Shown piece by piece: positions 5,612-6,007 of a DNA stretch of 6,007 nucleotides. The notes under the pieces were generated by a model. The model did not search any database and was not told the origin of the DNA. It saw nothing but the letters and a program-made list of their open reading frames with translations. This stretch comes from Bacteroidetes bacterium 4572_112 (GTDB taxonomy: Bacteria; Bacteroidota; Bacteroidia; Bacteroidales; UBA1556), in assembly GCA_002254285.1 (NCBI GenBank), contig NIUZ01000117.1:1-6007 (forward strand), given 5' to 3'. The position numbers and the translations under genes are program-made. Every line of letters starts with the position of its first letter. Within the stretch, counting starts at the first letter, position 1.

Positions 5612-6007
5612 ATGAGTAAAATTAACATTAAAGATGTTCTTAAGGAATTAGGAATTGAAGAAATAAACCAAGGAGTTTGTACAGGACTTGAGTGGTTTGA
5701 CACTAAAGGAGCAACTACAAATTCAGTATCTCCAATAGATGATAAGGAAATCGCTAAAGTTAAAAACGGAACTTTAGAGGATTACGAGATGGTAGTTAAG
5801 AAAGCACAAGAGGCTTTCCAAATTTGGCGTCATGTACCAGCTCCAGAGCGTGGTGAGATTGTACGTCAGATTGGATTAGCACTTCGTGAGAAAAAAGAAG
5901 CTTTAGGAGCTTTGGTAACTTACGAAATGGGTAAAATCTATCAACAAGGTTTAGGTGAAGTACAAGAGATGATTGATATTTGCGATTTCGCAGTAGGTCA
6001 ATCTCGT
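5612..6007 (+). CDS. ALDH7-family aldehyde dehydrogenase (alpha-aminoadipic semialdehyde dehydrogenase), N-terminal part
   Basis: The frame opens at ATG 5612 and stays open for 132 codons to the right edge, so only the N-terminal quarter or so of a roughly 500-residue enzyme is present. Several segments match the antiquitin/ALDH7A1 type closely as I recall it: VKKAQEAFQIW (63-73), PAPERGEIVRQIGLALREKK (76-95), YEMGKIYQQGLGEVQEMIDI (104-123) and CDFAVGQSR (124-132). Members oxidise alpha-aminoadipic semialdehyde (in equilibrium with piperideine-6-carboxylate) to aminoadipate in lysine or pipecolate breakdown; bacterial examples are called amaB or pcd. The catalytic Cys and Glu lie beyond the window, so activity cannot be judged. 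It sits 205 bases after pruA, with a terminator between. No TAnnTTTG element was found in its leader, so its promoter is not identified; the start is preceded by an A-rich leader without Shine-Dalgarno. Other ALDH7 substrates such as betaine aldehyde remain possible. Confidence 0.9.
   Translation, partial: MSKINIKDVLKELGIEEINQGVCTGLEWFDTKGATTNSVSPIDDKEIAKVKNGTLEDYEMVVKKAQEAFQIWRHVPAPERGEIVRQIGLALREKKEALGALVTYEMGKIYQQGLGEVQEMIDICDFAVGQSR

Noticed and set aside
1..6007. CRISPR arrays, insertion sequences, tRNA/rRNA genes, defence or toxin-antitoxin modules
   Set aside because: No regularly spaced repeats, transposase motifs, terminal inverted repeats with target duplications, or RNA gene signatures were seen. 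The genes present are metabolic, regulatory and envelope genes.

Overview
The window looks like chromosome from an AT-rich member of the Bacteroidota. Three start regions carry the TAnnTTTG -7 element typical of that phylum. Shine-Dalgarno sequences are absent and leaders are A-rich. The exported proteins have short Lys-Asn signal peptides ending in Ala-x-x-Gln or Phe-Ser-Gln, and the regulator and aldehyde dehydrogenases are of types common there. A marine or gut Bacteroidales/Marinilabiliales-like host is plausible, but the species cannot be named from sequence alone.

Layout, left to right. (1) Bases 1-68 (minus) hold the first 22 codons of a gene that runs off the left edge. (2) Bases 69-388 have no gene, but contain inverted repeats and a very strong hairpin terminator. 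(3) A two-gene minus-strand unit follows: a small secreted helical protein of Spy/CpxP-like type (1541-2002), then a probable outer-membrane beta-barrel protein (389-1483). It has one visible promoter element (2052-2059) and one terminator (323-356). (4) A minus-strand PAS / AAA+ / Fis-type regulator of the sigma-54 activator family (2117-3541) has an altered sigma-54 contact loop (GSFLGA instead of GAFTGA). (5) Diverging from it across a 233-bp control region with several dyad repeats is a full-length L-glutamate gamma-semialdehyde (P5C) dehydrogenase, pruA (3775-5406), followed by its own hairpin terminator. (6) From 5612 to the right edge is the start of a second aldehyde dehydrogenase of the ALDH7 (antiquitin, alpha-aminoadipic semialdehyde dehydrogenase) family.

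The right half therefore points to amino-acid catabolism. PruA finishes proline (and ornithine/arginine) breakdown to glutamate, and the ALDH7 enzyme would oxidise the one-carbon-longer semialdehyde from lysine breakdown. The divergent regulator is a natural candidate to control pruA, but this is inferred from position only. The left half is an envelope-protein unit with no evident functional link to the right half.

No CRISPR array, mobile element, tRNA or rRNA was seen, and no clearly new multi-gene system. The points most worth following are the altered GAFTGA loop with no visible sigma-54 promoter nearby, the dyad cluster in the divergent control region, and the secreted-protein/barrel pair.
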